64,000 nucleotides of DNA from Rhynchopus euleeides (lineage: Eukaryota; Euglenozoa; Diplonemea; Diplonemida; Diplonemidae): the NCBI GenBank assembly GCA_963210315.1, contig OY723279.1, forward strand, positions 310,001-374,000, written 5' to 3'. Position numbers and translations under genes: made by a program. Positions 40,722-50,351 of the stretch are shown here, piece after piece. The notes under the pieces were generated by a model. It was not told the origin of the DNA. It searched no databases and saw only the letters and a list, made by a program, of their open reading frames with translations. How positions within the stretch are numbered: position 1 is the stretch's first letter; each line of letters begins with the position of its first letter.

Positions 40722-41177
40722 CCTCCTCCCGCCCTGCCGGTGCCTGCAGGTGGCTGTGTGGTGTGGTGTGGTGTGGTCCAAACAGGCACGACAAGACGCT
40801 GCCTCCTGGCTGTGACAGCACATGCGGCACAGGCGCAAGGGTGTGTGGGGGGTGCCTGCCAGGGGTCGTCACCAGTACTCTTCCGCTCTGCCTGTTCCTT
40901 CATGCGGCATATCGAAGACGAGGGGTGGGGGGTGCGAATACTCTTGTTGCGGGGATGCCCACACTCGAAGCACCTGGGTGCGGGAGAAACTTTCTAAATA
41001 AACAGAAAAGGAGAGAGGGGGGGCAGTGACACTACCTTGCAGCAGTGCAGAGCACACTGAACACCTGCTCTTGATGCGATCCGATTACACACTGCCTCAG
41101 GGATATCTAAGCCGCTGTGCCTGCACGGGCACCGTTCTATTCGGGGTTACTGACCACCATCCGTCTTGGGTCCTGTC
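40722..41177. other. Intergenic DNA between DUF4116 members
   Basis: No gene. The 5' part carries the family-conserved leader upstream of the preceding pseudogene start. The left-hand DNA repeats the shared block described at 37817-38040. It contains an empty TA site (TGCGGCATATCGAAGACG near 40905) matching the transposon insertion sites at 42620 and 46216. Confidence 0.6.
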
Positions 41178-42434
41178 TCAGGGTGCACACCTGGGCCTCT
41201 TGTGGCACAGGGCAGCAGCACGCATCACTTCAGGGTCAGCCTTCATGGAGGGGTGTGCGTGTTTTAATGCATCTGGTTTCCTGCTCACCGCAGCGAGGAC
41301 GACTTCCCGGTCAGCCTTCAGAGAGTCGCTCACAAACTCCAACACAGCTGGCTCCAGGCCCACCGCTGTGATGTTGAAGTCACGGTCAGCCTTCAGGGAT
41401 TCGTGTGCGTATTTCAATGTCTCCGGTTCCCTCCTCACCGCTCTAAGGATGACATCACGGTCAGCCTTCAGAGAGTCGTCAGCAAACTGCAACGTGTACG
41501 GATCCTTCTCCATGGCTGTGAGGATGACGTCACGGTCCGCCTTCAGCGAGTCGTGCGCCAACCTGAGGACAGGATACACCGTGCCGAAGTTACAGCCCTG
41601 AATAGCGGTCGACACAACATGGCTGTCCGCCTTCAGCGACTCGTGCGCCAATTCGAGCTGGAGGGGATCAGCCCGCACCGCTGCGAGGATGACTTTACGG
41701 TCAGCCAACAGGGAGGCGTGTGCGAAGCGCAACGTGCCGGATCTCAGATTCACCGCTGTGAGGACGACTTCGCGATCGGCTTTCAGGGAGTCATGCGCAT
41801 ACTGCAATGTGTAGGGGTCCATGTTCACCGCTCTGAGGACAATGTCGCGGTCGGCCTTGAGGGAGTCATCTGCCAACTCGAGTGCATCTGCGTCATCTTC
41901 CATCGCCACGAGCATGATTTGGCGGTCAGCCCTCAGTGATTCGTGCACGTAGGGCAAGATGCTCTGGGGGACGTCATCAGATCCATCGGAATCATCGGAA
42001 TCGTCGGTGGCATCGTAGTCGTAGTACATGCACTGTGCAGCGAGGACGAAGTCACGGTCGGCCATCCAGGTTCTGTGCACCTTCCGGTAGCGGATGCCCT
42101 GGTCAAGGGCATTCAGAGCATCTTTCCGGTCCGCCACCCACACAGGGACCTCGCATGCCGACTTCGTCCGTGTGCGGAGTGCCTCCAGGTGCACCTGCCG
42201 CACCAGGTCCACGTCGACCCTGCACCCCGCCTCGACACCTGCAACGCTGCCCAGCGGGTCGTCCCCGCACACCTCGTCGCCCCTCACCGACAGCTGCAGG
42301 TCAGCCGCCTCCGCACCAGGCGGGTAGGGGAAGGCCTCCAGTGCAACCTCCTGCAGGCTGTCCGCCTCGTCATCGACATCGATGTCGGCCGCATGCTCGG
42401 CCCCCGTCCTCGCGTCCACAAGGAACACGTGCAT
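41178..42434 (-). CDS. Ubiquitin-like/DUF4116-repeat protein, short member
   Basis: A 418-residue protein from ATG 42434. The ubiquitin-like domain (~1-80) matches its relatives but with DVDDEAD in place of GVDDKAD. The acidic linker is YDATDDSDDSDGSDD. About 10 DUF4116 units follow, fewer than in neighbours, with some divergent units (LRADRQIMLVAMEDDADALE). It ends KRPRCAP. No frameshift is seen. The repeat region differs enough from the neighbours to suggest its own history of unit loss or gain rather than a recent copy. Confidence 0.82.
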   Translation of the reverse strand: MHVFLVDARTGAEHAADIDVDDEADSLQEVALEAFPYPPGAEAADLQLSVRGDEVCGDDPLGSVAGVEAGCRVDVDLVRQVHLEALRTRTKSACEVPVWVADRKDALNALDQGIRYRKVHRTWMADRDFVLAAQCMYYDYDATDDSDDSDGSDDVPQSILPYVHESLRADRQIMLVAMEDDADALELADDSLKADRDIVLRAVNMDPYTLQYAHDSLKADREVVLTAVNLRSGTLRFAHASLLADRKVILAAVRADPLQLELAHESLKADSHVVSTAIQGCNFGTVYPVLRLAHDSLKADRDVILTAMEKDPYTLQFADDSLKADRDVILRAVRREPETLKYAHESLKADRDFNITAVGLEPAVLEFVSDSLKADREVVLAAVSRKPDALKHAHPSMKADPEVMRAAALCHKRPRCAP

Positions 42435-42948
42435 CCCCCCGCCCTGCCGGTGCCTGCAGGTGGCTGTGTGGTGTGGTGTGGTGTGGTCCAAACAGGCACG
42501 GCAAGACGCTGCCTCCTGGCTGTGACAGCACATGCGGCACAGGCGCAAGGGTGTGTGGGGGGTGCCTGCCAGGGGTCGTCACCAGTACTCTTACGCTCTC
42601 CCTGTTCCTTCATGCGGTGCAGTGCTCCAACAAACACTGGTGGGGTAATACAGTGGTCTCGTGCCAGGTCTGGCTGGTATGGCATCGGCCATACCTAATA
42701 AAATTCTAGATTTTTCTTGGTCTGGCAGCGCCATACCTGCTGCCATACCTGGATTATTTTTTTGGGGGGGTATTTTCACTGCCCAATTTCAGGGGTGTCA
42801 CTAACGTGGGTGCCCAATCCCAGATTTGGGAGGAGCAACCTTTTTTTCGAACTTCCGCCACACCTTTTTTCTAGGGTTTTCTAGGTTTCGTGAGTCGAAA
42901 CCTAGAAAAAAAGTTGCCTTTCCAGAAGCCCTTCCGCCCACAAGAGCT

Positions 42949-43008
42949 GTTCACTACCGTGGCCTGCGGCGGCTGGGGGGCTCCGCCCCCCAGACCCCCT
43001 GTGACATG
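42949..43008 (+). repeat. GC-hairpin dispersed repeat, copy 8
   Basis: GTTCACTACCGTGGCCTGCG then the standard hairpin; followed by GTGACATGTCCTTGCGCG. Confidence 0.85.
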
Positions 43009-43082
43009 TCCTTGCGCGACATTTTGTCACATCGATGGTGTCCCGGCCACACTCAAACGCGGCCCGACTCACCCGGTTCACT

Positions 43083-43144
43083 GTTCACTACCGTGGCCTC
43101 CGGCGGCTGGGGGGCTCCGCCCCCCAGACCCCCTGTGGCATGTG
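43083..43144 (+). repeat. GC-hairpin dispersed repeat, copy 9
   Basis: GTTCACTACCGTGGCCTCCG then the hairpin and CCCCCTGTGGCATGTG. Confidence 0.85.
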
Positions 43145-43302
43145 ACACTCTTGCACGGTTGCACCTCTGCGATTGTGCATCTCGAGGAAGGGGTGGCGCG
43201 GAGGGCGCACCCTCCCCTTTTTTTCACAGAACCATGTGGTGTGGCAGCTGCCATACCTAATAAAGTTTGGAGGCCGAACCCAGCGAGACCGCTGGGGTAA
43301 TA

Positions 43303-43497
43303 CCGTATACGTAAATATTTTGGAACGTAAACATTATGGAACGGACCGGGAAAAAATGGGCCCGTTCCATAATATTTACGTTGGTGTGATCATATAGGGG
43401 TTCTGTGCCAGTTCTGTGCCGGTTCTGTGCCAGGTCTGTGCCAGTTCTGGGGGGTTCCATGATCACACCATACGTTCCATAATATTTACGTATACGG
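43303..43497. mobile_element. 195-bp TA-flanked MITE, CCGTATACG ends
   Basis: Inverted ends CCGTATACGTAAATATT with TA on both sides (43301-43302 and 43498-43499), followed by inverted GGAACGTA. Related in the first bases to the elements at 32420 (CCGTAAACAG) and 46247 (CCGTAAACGG). Confidence 0.8.
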
Positions 43498-44215
43498 TAA
43501 CCCATATTAGCTCCTGGAAATCCTGAAATCCACCTGAGTTTTTACCCCACCGATGTTTGTTGGACCACTGTGTATCGAAGAAGAGGGGTGGGGGGTGCGG
43601 GCAAGAGAACAGAAAAGGAGAGAGGGACACTGAGCACCTGCTCTTGATGCGATCTGATGACACACTGCCCCAGGGATATCTAAGCCGCTGTGCCTGCACG
43701 GGCACCGTTCGGCGAATGCTTGCAGGGAGAACTGCCTTGGGCTTCTATGAGAGGGCGTTGATGAGGAGCCCACCTTGCAGCTGCATCGTGTGCCAGGTGG
43801 GTATGTGGTGTCTGGCTGGGTGTGCCATTCCCTACCGACCCCTGGCCCCGCCCCTCACATGATCAACCGAGAACGCAGGGGTGCTGATACACAACGGTAC
43901 CCCCCACCCCATCATCGCTACCCACCCCTGCGATACAAAGAGAAGAATGACGACAACAGGGTGCTGGAGAAGCAGGCCCAAGCCACAGGGCTCGGCTGGA
44001 TGCACGTGCACTGCTGTGGGTGGTGGGGTCGCTGGTGCCATGGTGTCTCAGAAGGGCTGGGCTGTGGTTGAAGCCGCCATGACCACCGGCAGCAGCTCCT
44101 GGGCGGAGGCGGGGAGGGGCAGCGGATCGGAGTCCTGTGGCCTGGTGGGCTGCGGTGGGGTGTGGCAGGTAGAGAGGCGGCAACACACTGCGGTCACCAG
44201 CAGCACCAACCGAGG

Positions 44216-46030
44216 TCAGGCTCCACACCTGGGCTTCTTGTGGCACAGGGCAGCAGCACGCATCACTTCAGGGTCAGCCTTCATGGAGGGGTGTGCGTGT
44301 TTCAATGCATCTGGTTTCCTGCTCACCGCAGCGAGGACGACTTCCCGGTCAGCCTTCAGAGAGTCGCTCACAAACCCCAACACGTCTGGCTCCAGGTCTA
44401 CTGCTGTGAGGATGAAGTCACGGTCAGCCTTCAGGGATTCGTGTGCGTATACGAAGGTGTAGGGTGCCTGGGTAACTGCAGCGAGAACTACTTCACGGTC
44501 GGCCTTCAGCGAGTCGGCCGCATCCTGCAGTAGGCAGGGCTCCTTCTCTACGGCTGTGAGGACAAGTTCGCGGTCAGCCTTCATGAACTCTGGAGCAAAC
44601 CTCAACATAAATGGCTGCAGGTTCACCGCTGTGAGGATGAAGTCATAGTCAGCCTTCAGGGATTCGTGTGCATGTTCGAAGATCTCGGGTGACCGGGCAA
44701 CTGCAGCAAGAATAATTTCACGGTCAGATTTCAGCGAGTCATGCGCATACATTAGTTCCCGCGAAAACCCTTTCACGGCAGTGAGAACGACTTCACGGTC
44801 AGCCTTCAGCGACTCGTGCACGTAACTCAATGAGACGCCGTACTTTTCCACGACTTCAAAAACAAACTCGGGGTCAGCCTTCAGAGAGTCGTGTGCAAAC
44901 TCAAACGCATGGCTGTCGATCTCCAGCGCTCTGCGGATAATTTCACGGTCAGCCCTCACTGACTTGGGTGACTTCCGGAGGACATAACACGCGGGTGAGG
45001 ACACCTCCAGGCTGTGCCTGGAGCCTTCCAGAGCGGCAAAGACGACTTCACGGTCAGCCTTCAGCGACTCGGATGCGTACTTGAACTGTTTGGGCCTCAC
45101 CCTCACCACCGTCAGGACGACTTCACGGTCAGCCCTCACAGAGTCGTGTGCGAATGACAGTGAGGGGCAGTAACTCTCCGCAAGTGCAATGACAAATGCA
45201 CGATCACCTCCCAGGGAGTCGTCGGCGAGACTGTATGTGCGGTAGTTCACTCGCATCGCTGCGAGCATGACTTCACGGTCGGCCCTCATGGCCTTGGGTA
45301 CTTCCCAAATAATTTGCGGTGCGAGACCCGTTTCGGGTTCACCACAGGCTTCCAAGGCAGCCAGAACGATGTCACGATCAGCCAGCAGGGTGCTGTGTGC
45401 CAGTATCAACGCGGGATCCGCCCTCACCAGTCGTAAAACAAATTCACGGTCAGAGCTCAGAGACTCGTGCGCAAAACGCAGTGCGTAGGGATCCCTTTTC
45501 ACCGCAGCCGAGACGATCTCAGGGTCGGCCGTCAATGACTTGTGGACGTGTGACAACATGATGTCAGAACAGTCATCGTCTTCAAACCCATCCTCATCGT
45601 CGTCATCTGAGAAAGACTCACGGAGGAACTGTGCAGCGAGGACGAAGTCACGGTCGGCCATCCAGGTTCTGTGCACCTTCCGGTAGCCGATGCCCTGGTC
45701 AAGGGCATTCAGAGCATCTTTCCGGTCCGCCACCCACACAGGGACCTCGCACGCCGACTTCGTCCGTGTGCGGAGTGCCTCCAGGTGCACCTGCCGCACC
45801 AGGTCCACGTCGACCCTGCACCCCGCCTCGACACCTGCAACACTGCCCAGCGGGTCGTCCCCGCACACCTCGTCGCCCCTCACCGACAGCTGCAGGTCAG
45901 CCGCCTCCGCACCAGGCGGGTAGGGGAAGGCCTCCAGTGCAACCTCCTGCAGGCTGTCCGCCTTGTCATCGACATCGATGTCGGCCACATGCTCGGCCCC
46001 CGTCCTCGCGTCCACCAGGAACACGTGCAT
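44216..46030 (-). CDS. Ubiquitin-like/DUF4116-repeat protein
   Basis: A 604-residue protein from ATG 46030. It has the ubiquitin-like N-domain (~1-80), a MADRDFVLAAQ helix, the acidic linker SDDDDEDGFEDDDCSD and about 18 DUF4116 units, ending KKPRCGA. It is the best intact reference for the pseudogenes at 38067 and 53956, since both insertion target sites are whole here (near 44550 and 45175). The unit LQPFMLRFAPEFMKADRELVL is shared with several members. Function unknown. Confidence 0.83.
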   Translation of the reverse strand: MHVFLVDARTGAEHVADIDVDDKADSLQEVALEAFPYPPGAEAADLQLSVRGDEVCGDDPLGSVAGVEAGCRVDVDLVRQVHLEALRTRTKSACEVPVWVADRKDALNALDQGIGYRKVHRTWMADRDFVLAAQFLRESFSDDDDEDGFEDDDCSDIMLSHVHKSLTADPEIVSAAVKRDPYALRFAHESLSSDREFVLRLVRADPALILAHSTLLADRDIVLAALEACGEPETGLAPQIIWEVPKAMRADREVMLAAMRVNYRTYSLADDSLGGDRAFVIALAESYCPSLSFAHDSVRADREVVLTVVRVRPKQFKYASESLKADREVVFAALEGSRHSLEVSSPACYVLRKSPKSVRADREIIRRALEIDSHAFEFAHDSLKADPEFVFEVVEKYGVSLSYVHESLKADREVVLTAVKGFSRELMYAHDSLKSDREIILAAVARSPEIFEHAHESLKADYDFILTAVNLQPFMLRFAPEFMKADRELVLTAVEKEPCLLQDAADSLKADREVVLAAVTQAPYTFVYAHESLKADRDFILTAVDLEPDVLGFVSDSLKADREVVLAAVSRKPDALKHAHPSMKADPEVMRAAALCHKKPRCGA

Positions 46031-46246
46031 CCCCCCGCCCTGCCGGTGCCTGCAGGTGGCTGTGTGGTGTGGTGTGGTGTGGTCCAAACAGGCACGGCAA
46101 GACGCTGCCTCCTGGCTGTGACAGCACATGCGGCACAGGCGCAAGGGTGTGTGGGGGGTGCCTGCCAGGGGTCGTCACCAGTACTCTTCCGCTCTCCCTG
46201 TTCCTTCATGCGGTACAGTGCCCCAACAAACACTGGTGGGGTAATA

Positions 46247-47033
46247 CCGTAAACGGAAAAAGGGTGGACCGTAAAAATGTTCCAAGTTCCCAAAAAAAGG
46301 CCAAACGTTCCATCTTTTTTACGGTCCACCATTTATTGGGACTGAATATGGAAAAGACAATGCGTTTTTCGCCCGCGGGCTGGTGGGTTGCGGGGCGCGG
46401 ACTGCGGCCTCCACGCCGCAGACACCCACACGTAGGCCTCCCGACCTCCCAGCTTTGGACCCTCCCTCCACCACCGCAACCAACACCAGCAAGAGAAGCA
46501 AGTCCTCCCTGCGTGTGGAAAAGGCACGATCACCACCACTCACCTCGAGACTCACCCACCACCACACCTCGAGAAGTGTAGTACCATGCAAGGAGCATTC
46601 CGGTAGAAGTAAAAGTAGAACCTGCTGCACGAGCCCACAAAAGCAGCCACAGTACGGCAGGGCGCGCAGACAGAAGCTGAGACCACCGGGCTCCCTCCAG
46701 ATGTAAATTCGTGAATCAGTGCCCGGAAAATTAAGGGAAATCGTACTCCTTTAGTGTAGTACACCCTGCAGTAACTGTGGGAGAACAGTTCCCGGACGAT
46801 GGTGAGCGCACACTCTGTGCTGAGGCCCAGTCGTACGATTTCCTTGGTTCCTTCGCGACGAAGTCGCGAAGGAACTCGTAAAAAAAACCGCCAAGTCCAC
46901 GATCCCAACCGTAAAATAGGTGGACCGTAAAAATGTTCCAAGTTCCGGAAAAATCCCATTTGTTCCATCTTTTTTACGGTCCACCTATAGTACGGTTCAC
47001 CTTTATTACGGTCCACAATATTTCCGTTTACGG
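46247..47033. mobile_element. 787-bp TA-flanked transposon, CCGTAAACGG ends
   Basis: Inverted ends CCGTAAACGGAAA with TA at both sides. Blocks GGTGGACCGTAAAAATGTTC and TCTTTTTTACGGTCCACC occur twice, so a smaller element seems duplicated inside it. A partial ~210-bp repeat (46738-46885) is nested in the middle. Confidence 0.75.
46738..46885. repeat. ~210-bp dispersed repeat, shortened copy
   Basis: AAATCGTACTCCTTTAGTG through GTCGTACGATTTCC and a tail with the hairpin CTTCGCGACGAAGTCGCGAAG; the AACTGTGGGAGAACAGTTCC segment matches 29845-29870. Confidence 0.75.
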
Positions 47034-47596
47034 TAACCCATATTAGCTCCTGGAAATCCTGAAATACACCTTAGTTTTTACCCCACCGATGTTTGTTGGA
47101 CCACTGTGTATCGAAGAAGAGGGGTGGGGGGTGCGGGCAAGAGAACAGAAAAGGAGAGAGGGACACTGAGCACCTGCTCTTGATGCGATCTGATGACACT
47201 GCCTCAGGGATATCTAAGCCGCTGTGCCTGCACGGGCACCGTTCGGCGAATGCTTGCAGGGAGAACTGATTTGAGATTCTATGAGAGGGCGTTGATGAGG
47301 ATCCCACCTTGCAGCTGCATCGTGTGCCAGGTGGGTATGTGGTGTCTGGCTGGGTGTGCCATTCCCTACCGGCCCCTGGCCCCGCCCCTCACATGATCAA
47401 CCGAGAACGCAGGGGTGCCATGGGGTCTCAGAAGGGCTGGGCTGTGGTTGAAGCCGCCATGACCACCGGCAAGCAGCTCCTGGGCGGAGGCGGGGAGGGA
47501 CAGCGGATCGGAGTCCTGTGGCCTGGTGGGCTGCGGTGGGGTGTGGCAGGTAGAGAGGCGGCAACACACTGCGGTCACCAGCAGCACCAACCGAGG

Positions 47597-49498
47597 TCAG
47601 GCTCCACACCTGGGCCTCTTGTGGCACAGGGCAGCAGCACGCATCACTTCAGGGTCAGCCTTCATGGAGGGGTGTGCGTGTTTCAATGCATCTGGTTTCC
47701 TGCTCACCGCAGCGAGGACGACTTCCCGGTCAGCCTTCAGAGAGTCGCTCACAAACCCCAACACGTCTGGCTCCAGGTCTACTGCTGTGAGGATGAAGTC
47801 ACGGTCAGCCTTCAGGGATTCGTGTGCGTATACGAAGGTGTAGGGTGCCTGGGTAACTGCAGCGAGAACTACTTCACGGTCGGCCTTCAGCGAGTCGGCC
47901 GCATCCTGCAGTATAAGGGGGACCTTCTTAACGGCTGTGAGGACAAGTTCGCGATCAGCCTTCATGAACTCTGGAGCAAACCTCAACATAAATGGCTGCA
48001 GGTTCACCGCTGTGAGGATGAAGTCATAATCAGTCTTCAGGGATTCGTGTGCATGTTCGAAGGTGTAGGCTGCCTGGGTAACTGCAGCAAGAACAATTTC
48101 ACGGTCAGCCTTCAGGGAATCGTGCGCAAACTGTAACGCCCCGCCCATCACACAGTCCTCGGAAACTGCAGCGAAGACGATTTCACGGTCAGATTTCAGC
48201 GAGTCATGCGCATACATGAGATTCTGCGGAGACCTTCTCACGGCAGTGAGAACGACTTCACGGTCAGCCTTCAGCGACTTGTGCACGTAACTCAATGAGA
48301 CGCCGTACTTTTCCACGACTTCAAAAACAAATTCGCGGTCAGCCTTCAGAGAGTCGTGTGCAAACTCAAACGCAGTGCTGTCGATCTCCAGCGCCCTGTG
48401 GATGATTTCACGGTCAGCCCTCACTGACTTGGGTGAATTCCGGAGGACATAACCCGCGGGTGGGGAACCATTCAGGTCGTGTCTGGAGCCTTCCAGAGCG
48501 GCAAAGACGACTTCACGGTCGGCCTTCAGCGACTCGGATGCGTACTTGAACTGTTTGGGCATCGCCCTCACCACCGTCAGGACGACTTCACGGTCAGCCC
48601 TCACAGAGTCGTGTGCGAATGACAGTGAGGGGCAGTAACTCTCCGCAAGTGCAATGACAAATGCACGATCACCTCCCAGGGAGTCGTCGGCGAGACTGTA
48701 TGTGCGGTAGTTCACTCGCATCGCTGCGAGCATGACTTCACGGTCGGCTGTCATAGCATCGGGTACTTGCCTTAGAATTTGTGGTGCGAGATCCCATTCG
48801 GGTTCATCACAGGCTTCCAAGGCAGCCAGAACGATGTCACGGTCATCCAGAAGGGTGCTGTGTTCGAGTATCAACGCGGGATCCGCCCTCACCAGTCGTA
48901 AAACAAATTCACGATCAGACCTCAGAGACTCGTGCGCAAAACGCAGTGCGTAGTGATCCCTTTTCACCGCAGCCGAGACGATCTCAGGGTCGGCCGTCAA
49001 TGATTTGTGGACGTGTGACAGCATGATGTCAGAACAGTCATCGTCTCCAAACCCGTCCTCATCGTCGTCATCATCTGAGAATGGCTCACGGAGGGACTGT
49101 GCAGCGAGGACGAAGTCACGGTCGGCCATCCAGGTTCTGTGCACCTTCCGGTAGGGGATGCCCTGGTCAAGGGCATTCAGAGCAGCTTTCCGGTCCGCCA
49201 CCCACACAGGGACCTCGCACGCCGACTTCGTCCCTGTGCGGAGTGCCTCCAGGTGCACCTGCCGCACCAGGTCCACGTCGACCCTGCACCCCGCCTCGAC
49301 ACCTGCAACGCTGCCCAGCGGGCCATCGCCACACACCTCGTCGCCCCTCACCGACAGCTGCAGGTCAGCCGCCTCCGCACCAGGCGGGCAGGGGAAGGCC
49401 TCCAGTGCAGCCGCCTGCAGGCTGTCTGCCTTGTCGTCCACCCCGATGTCGGCCACATGCTCGGCCCCCGTCCTGGCGTCCACCAGGAACACGTGCAT
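47597..49498 (-). CDS. Ubiquitin-like/DUF4116-repeat protein
   Basis: A 633-residue protein from ATG 49498. Ubiquitin-like domain, linker SDDDDDEDGFGDDDCSD and about 19 DUF4116 units, ending KRPRCGA. Compared with the member at 44216 it has an additional unit containing SEDCVMGGALQFAHDSL. Its upstream leader is truncated: 22 bp of CA/GT-rich leader remain before a ~280-bp dispersed repeat (49546-49832), so the promoter or splice-acceptor region shared by the other members is replaced. The coding frame shows no damage, but expression may differ. Confidence 0.82.
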   Translation of the reverse strand: MHVFLVDARTGAEHVADIGVDDKADSLQAAALEAFPCPPGAEAADLQLSVRGDEVCGDGPLGSVAGVEAGCRVDVDLVRQVHLEALRTGTKSACEVPVWVADRKAALNALDQGIPYRKVHRTWMADRDFVLAAQSLREPFSDDDDDEDGFGDDDCSDIMLSHVHKSLTADPEIVSAAVKRDHYALRFAHESLRSDREFVLRLVRADPALILEHSTLLDDRDIVLAALEACDEPEWDLAPQILRQVPDAMTADREVMLAAMRVNYRTYSLADDSLGGDRAFVIALAESYCPSLSFAHDSVRADREVVLTVVRAMPKQFKYASESLKADREVVFAALEGSRHDLNGSPPAGYVLRNSPKSVRADREIIHRALEIDSTAFEFAHDSLKADREFVFEVVEKYGVSLSYVHKSLKADREVVLTAVRRSPQNLMYAHDSLKSDREIVFAAVSEDCVMGGALQFAHDSLKADREIVLAAVTQAAYTFEHAHESLKTDYDFILTAVNLQPFMLRFAPEFMKADRELVLTAVKKVPLILQDAADSLKADREVVLAAVTQAPYTFVYAHESLKADRDFILTAVDLEPDVLGFVSDSLKADREVVLAAVSRKPDALKHAHPSMKADPEVMRAAALCHKRPRCGA

Positions 49499-49545
49499 CC
49501 CCCCGCCCTGCCGGTGCCTGCAGGTGGCTGTGTGGTGTGGTGCGG

Positions 49546-49832
49546 GGGAGTCTTGCTCGGTCAGAGGATACAAAGTAGGGGGGAGGGGGAGGTCAGTTCA
49601 TCCAGGTCTGCTTGTAGTATCAGTTCGCGTGCGGAGGGGCTGGAGCGGGGAACAACTAGACACAAATCCTGCTGTGAGATGTGCGGTATTTCCTCTGCGC
49701 CCCCGTTGCAACCTTGCGTATTGCAAGTGGTAGTAAAAAGAAAAACACGACAGGTCCGATCGCCCGTCCTTCCTCGGCCTCGCGACTCCCCCCTACGCAC
49801 CTACGGTGCTCAAACAAGTTTGTGGTGGGAGT
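49546..49832 (+). repeat. ~280-bp dispersed repeat, copy B
   Basis: Inverse of 25721-26003 with ~90% visible identity. It abuts the leader of the DUF4116 gene at 47597-49498. Confidence 0.8.
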
Positions 49833-50351
49833 CTTCGGTCGGGCATAAGGCACAAAACATCAATATCAACAAACGCGTCTCGTGGGAGATAGGGCAGCTC
49901 AGTCACCGCTTTTCCGTTGCATTAGGCACCGTTCAGTGGCCTGATGAAGGGTGGTGTTTGTTCCGTTCGCCCCCCTTCCAACCTTGCAAGAAAACTGTTG
50001 CTGCAAGTGGTGGAAACACAAACACGCACAGGGAAGTCGTCTTCTCTAGTCCTCCCTTGACTCCCGAGTCGCACCGAAGGTGCTTAAACAAGCCTACCGA
50101 ATGGGAGTGGGTACTCTTTTGCGTCTGCGAACCAGTAAGGGGAGAGAAGAACCAGCGGGTATTCGTCGATGCGAGAACGTACCCCACCCTTTTCACCTGT
50201 TACCGTATTGCAATTTGGGTTAGCGTGCTGGCATCGCAGCCTGGCCCCGATGGACCATACCGTGGGTAACCGGGCCCGCTATCCTACTCTTGCTCTACGT
50301 GACACCACACGGTTTCGCTCTTGACCTGTTACCCTACTAGTTGATTTGTAT

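Larger units (their letters stand above)
42620..43572. mobile_element. TA-flanked transposon, CAGTG...CCAACAAACA ends, copy 1
   Basis: The left end CAGTGCTCCAACAAACACTG and right end complement (CAGTGGTCCAACAAACATCG) are inverted repeats of ~30 bp that also include GGTGGGGTAA. The undisrupted site is TGCGGCATATCGAAG (40905, 56893). The CAGTG start and TA target fit Tc1/mariner-type MITEs. It contains two GC-hairpin repeats and a second TA element (43303-43497). Confidence 0.75.
42435..44215. other. Intergenic region with nested transposons
   Basis: No gene. It contains the family leader just upstream of 42434, the TA-flanked transposon 42620-43572 with inner elements, and the shared type-II intergenic block (43570-44215) that also lies at 47109-47596 and within the 3,046-bp array. 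Confidence 0.6.
46216..47108. mobile_element. TA-flanked transposon, CAGTG...CCAACAAACA ends, copy 2
   Basis: The same inverted ends as 42620-43572, inserted at the equivalent place upstream of another DUF4116 gene, with TA at 46214-46215 and 47109-47110. Within it, a CCGTAAACGG-ended TA element (46247-47033) occupies nearly the whole interior, at the same GGGGTAATA site where copy 1 holds an element. Confidence 0.78.
46031..47596. other. Intergenic region with nested transposon
   Basis: No gene. It holds the family leader, the TA-flanked transposon 46216-47108 and the type-II intergenic block downstream of it. A stretch at 46340-46730 inside the transposon shows nothing recognisable. Confidence 0.6.

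Noticed and set aside
49546..49832. Inverted-repeat transposon ends at the ~280-bp repeat
   Set aside because: GGGAGTCTT appears at both ends in direct, not inverted, orientation, so I list it only as a dispersed repeat.
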